From contig JAKEHC010000141.1 of NCBI GenBank assembly GCA_022615255.1, positions 1-7,953 on the forward strand: a DNA stretch of 7,953 nucleotides, read 5' to 3'. Numbering within the stretch: position 1 is the first letter of the stretch; each line of letters opens with the position of its first letter. The position numbers were made by a program, and so were the translations under genes. Below, piece after piece: positions 6,225-7,953 of the stretch. Origin of the DNA: Candidatus Dadabacteria bacterium (GTDB lineage Bacteria; Desulfobacterota_D; UBA1144; Nemesobacterales; CSP1-2). A model generated the notes under the pieces. It saw nothing but the letters and a program-made list of their open reading frames with translations, ran no database searches and was not told where the DNA came from.

Positions 6225-6881
6225 TCAGCGGTGCCTTTCAACACCAACCCTATCACAGTAACCTTCAATAGGACAAACACTGCACCATGGAGACATTGGA
6301 CGGCAAAGCTGCTGTCCGAATGACACTAAGAGGTCATTATACTCGATCCAATATCTCTTAGGAAGTTTTTTCCTGAGCATCATCTCAGTCTCATGTGGTG
6401 TCTTGGTTCTTACGTATCCCAATCTGTTGGATATTCTATGAACATGGGTATCAACGCAGATTCCCGGTTTCCCATACCCTAAAGTAACAACGAGGTTTGC
6501 CGTTTTCCTGCCAACACCCTTTAGTTTCAATAGCTCATCCAAATCATCAGGCACCCTTGAGTTATATCTTTTTATAAGCTCACGACAAAGATTAAGAATC
6601 GTTCTCGCTTTTGTTTTATAGAACCCAACCGGGTAAATAGCCTTTTCGACTACCTTGACATCTAGCTTAATCATATCATAAGGGTTCTGAGCAAGCCCAA
6701 ACAACCTACTTGAAACCTTGGCTGTCGTTGTATCCTGAGTGCGAAGACTCAAGATCGTTGAGATTAAAACCTTAAAAGGGTCGCGGGACGTCTCTGCCGT
6801 GAGTGTGACAATAGGCACATCCCATTTACGACTCTCTTCCCTTAGGATTTTAATAATCTTGTGAATATCGCTATCTTTCAT
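6225..6881 (-). CDS. nth: Endonuclease III (DNA glycosylase/AP lyase)
   Basis: A base-excision repair enzyme that removes oxidised pyrimidines and cleaves the resulting abasic site. Its 218 residues match the family length. The helix-hairpin-helix LKGVGRKTANLVV (120-132) carries catalytic Lys126, and VDTHVHR (143-149) carries catalytic Asp144. The C-terminal iron-sulfur loop has exact spacing C-x6-C-x2-C-x5-C at Cys193, 200, 203 and 209. LSLRTQD at 45-50 is of a style more common in archaeal and thermophile enzymes than the E. coli LSAQATD; this does not affect the call. ATG 6881 overlaps the stop of the upstream channel gene by four bases (ATGA). Its own ribosome binding site is weak, so it likely depends on translational coupling. 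Confidence 0.95.
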   Translation of the reverse strand: MKDSDIHKIIKILREESRKWDVPIVTLTAETSRDPFKVLISTILSLRTQDTTTAKVSSRLFGLAQNPYDMIKLDVKVVEKAIYPVGFYKTKARTILNLCRELIKRYNSRVPDDLDELLKLKGVGRKTANLVVTLGYGKPGICVDTHVHRISNRLGYVRTKTPHETEMMLRKKLPKRYWIEYNDLLVSFGQQLCRPMSPWCSVCPIEGYCDRVGVERHR

Positions 6882-7912
6882 TTTCCAGCGCCCTTTTCAC
6901 CCTTGATTATATTCTCTAGAGCCTCTTTTAACAGCTCATCTAAAGATTTGCCCCTTTTTTCCGCAATCTCTTTCATTAATTCATATCCGCTGTAACTAAA
7001 AATTGATCCAACGTTTCGAATTTGAGTAATATCTAGTGCAAATGGTTTACTCGCCTCACCGAAATAAACACTTACATGCGGGAAAGGAATCTCGATGCCC
7101 TTTCGGTCAAAGGTGTTTTTGATCCTTCTTCTTAGCTCCCGTCCCACCTCCCATTGCTTAAGCGGCTGAGTCTTAATCATGCACTTAATTATAACCTCAG
7201 AATTACCAAAGTTATCTACTCCTAATATCTCTAGAGGTTCTAATATCAGTGGACTAAAGTGTTCATCCTTGGATAGTTCTTCTCCTATTTCTTTAAGGAG
7301 CTCCATAACATTATCCACATTTTCCTTATATGCCACACCAACATCAATCACGTAGCGTGACCAGCCTCTAGTTCTATTTGACAATGTATTTATGGTGCCG
7401 TTTGGAAATACATGCACAATCCCCTCAAGGTCTCTCAGCACAATTGTTCTAAGATTAATCTCCTCTACAAGCCCACCTGTCCCGTTAATCTCGGCAACAT
7501 CTCCAACACGAACCTGATTCTCCATTAGAATGAAGAAACCGCTTATAACATCCCTTACAAGGTTTTGTGCTCCGAATCCAACCGCAAGCCCTATAATACC
7601 GGCGCCTGTTATAATTGGCGCAATATCCATCCCGACTTCTCTAAGAACCATCATGAGAGCCATGACAAAGACAGAGACAAAAGCCACTTTCCTAAGTATA
7701 TAGCCAATTGTCTTTACCCTTTTTTCGGTCTCCACAGTGGCAAAAAATTTCCCTTCATCTTTTACCATAATTTTTTCTACCCTCCCAATTAGGATAGAAA
7801 GCAACTTTATAAGCACATAAGCACCAATGGCAGTTACAACGATACGAAGACCCGAAGTCATAAGCCAATTAATAACTTGATCTATGTAATCCGGATTAAA
7901 TATCCTAGACAT
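6878..7912 (-). CDS. MscS-family mechanosensitive ion channel
   Basis: An inner-membrane small-conductance mechanosensitive channel that opens on membrane tension and protects against hypo-osmotic shock. It has 344 residues. Hydrophobic segments lie at about 20-43, 73-92 and 98-130. The third is the pore-lining helix, with the Gly/Ala pattern GAGIIGLAVGFGAQNLVRD (103-121). The beta domain follows, with RVGD (135-138) and VFPNGTI (168-174), then the alpha/beta domain ending in IEIPFPHVSVYF (273-284). About 60 residues continue beyond that point, an extension absent from the minimal channel, partly a charged helix (310-340). Three predicted membrane helices place it with MscS/YkuT-like proteins and not the large multi-helix MscK type. 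ATG 7912 follows a GGGGG-rich ribosome binding site about ten bases upstream. It is the first visible gene of the minus-strand array; its promoter is not in the window. Confidence 0.93.
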   Translation of the reverse strand: MSRIFNPDYIDQVINWLMTSGLRIVVTAIGAYVLIKLLSILIGRVEKIMVKDEGKFFATVETEKRVKTIGYILRKVAFVSVFVMALMMVLREVGMDIAPIITGAGIIGLAVGFGAQNLVRDVISGFFILMENQVRVGDVAEINGTGGLVEEINLRTIVLRDLEGIVHVFPNGTINTLSNRTRGWSRYVIDVGVAYKENVDNVMELLKEIGEELSKDEHFSPLILEPLEILGVDNFGNSEVIIKCMIKTQPLKQWEVGRELRRRIKNTFDRKGIEIPFPHVSVYFGEASKPFALDITQIRNVGSIFSYSGYELMKEIAEKRGKSLDELLKEALENIIKGEKGAGK

Positions 7913-7953
7913 TATGGATTACCCCCTTTCCAAAAGTATTTATGGAAATATAA

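Noticed and set aside
6123..6323. Plus-strand open frame over the nth 3' end and the following gap
   Set aside because: Half lies antisense to the nth iron-sulfur loop and half in low-complexity AT-rich sequence; no ribosome binding site is seen.

Overview
The window is bacterial, gene-dense and A+T-leaning, with short intergenic gaps and strong GGAGG-type ribosome binding sites. The gene content is a PII/glutamine synthetase pair with both covalent-modification tyrosines, a piece of a complex I (nuo) operon, an endonuclease III and an MscS-type channel. This suggests a Gram-negative respiring organism, perhaps of deltaproteobacterial or a related, poorly cultured lineage. That placement is an impression from protein sequence style, not a search result.

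Layout. Positions 1-129 hold the last 42 codons of an acyl-CoA synthetase-like (ANL superfamily) gene on the + strand. A 257-base gap follows. Near its 3' end is a good match to a sigma-54 promoter (344-359), placed to start transcription just upstream of the glnB ribosome binding site. An imperfect inverted repeat lies about 100 bases further up. The + strand then carries glnB (387-725) and glnA (765-2237), a nitrogen-assimilation operon.

glnA converges on a long minus-strand array. The two are separated by a hairpin at 2255-2286 whose U-tract faces the minus-strand transcript. Read in the direction of transcription, the array is: mscS-like channel (7912-6878), nth (6881-6225), a 117-base gap holding an AT-rich degenerate repeat-like element, two unrecognised genes of 103 and 183 codons (6107-5796 and 5799-5248), then nuoJ, nuoK and nuoL (5240-2342). 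Several junctions are ATGA overlaps or abutting stop/start codons, so much of the array is probably co-transcribed and translationally coupled.

How the genes work together. GlnB (PII) and GlnA form the nitrogen sensing and ammonia assimilation module, and the sigma-54 site implies NtrC-like control. NuoJ, NuoK and NuoL are membrane subunits of the proton-pumping arm of complex I. They stand here without nuoH/nuoI upstream or nuoM/nuoN downstream, so the nuo locus is split. The two unknown soluble proteins that precede nuoJ, seven bases away and tightly coupled to each other, are the least explained part of the window and are candidates for complex I-associated functions by context only.
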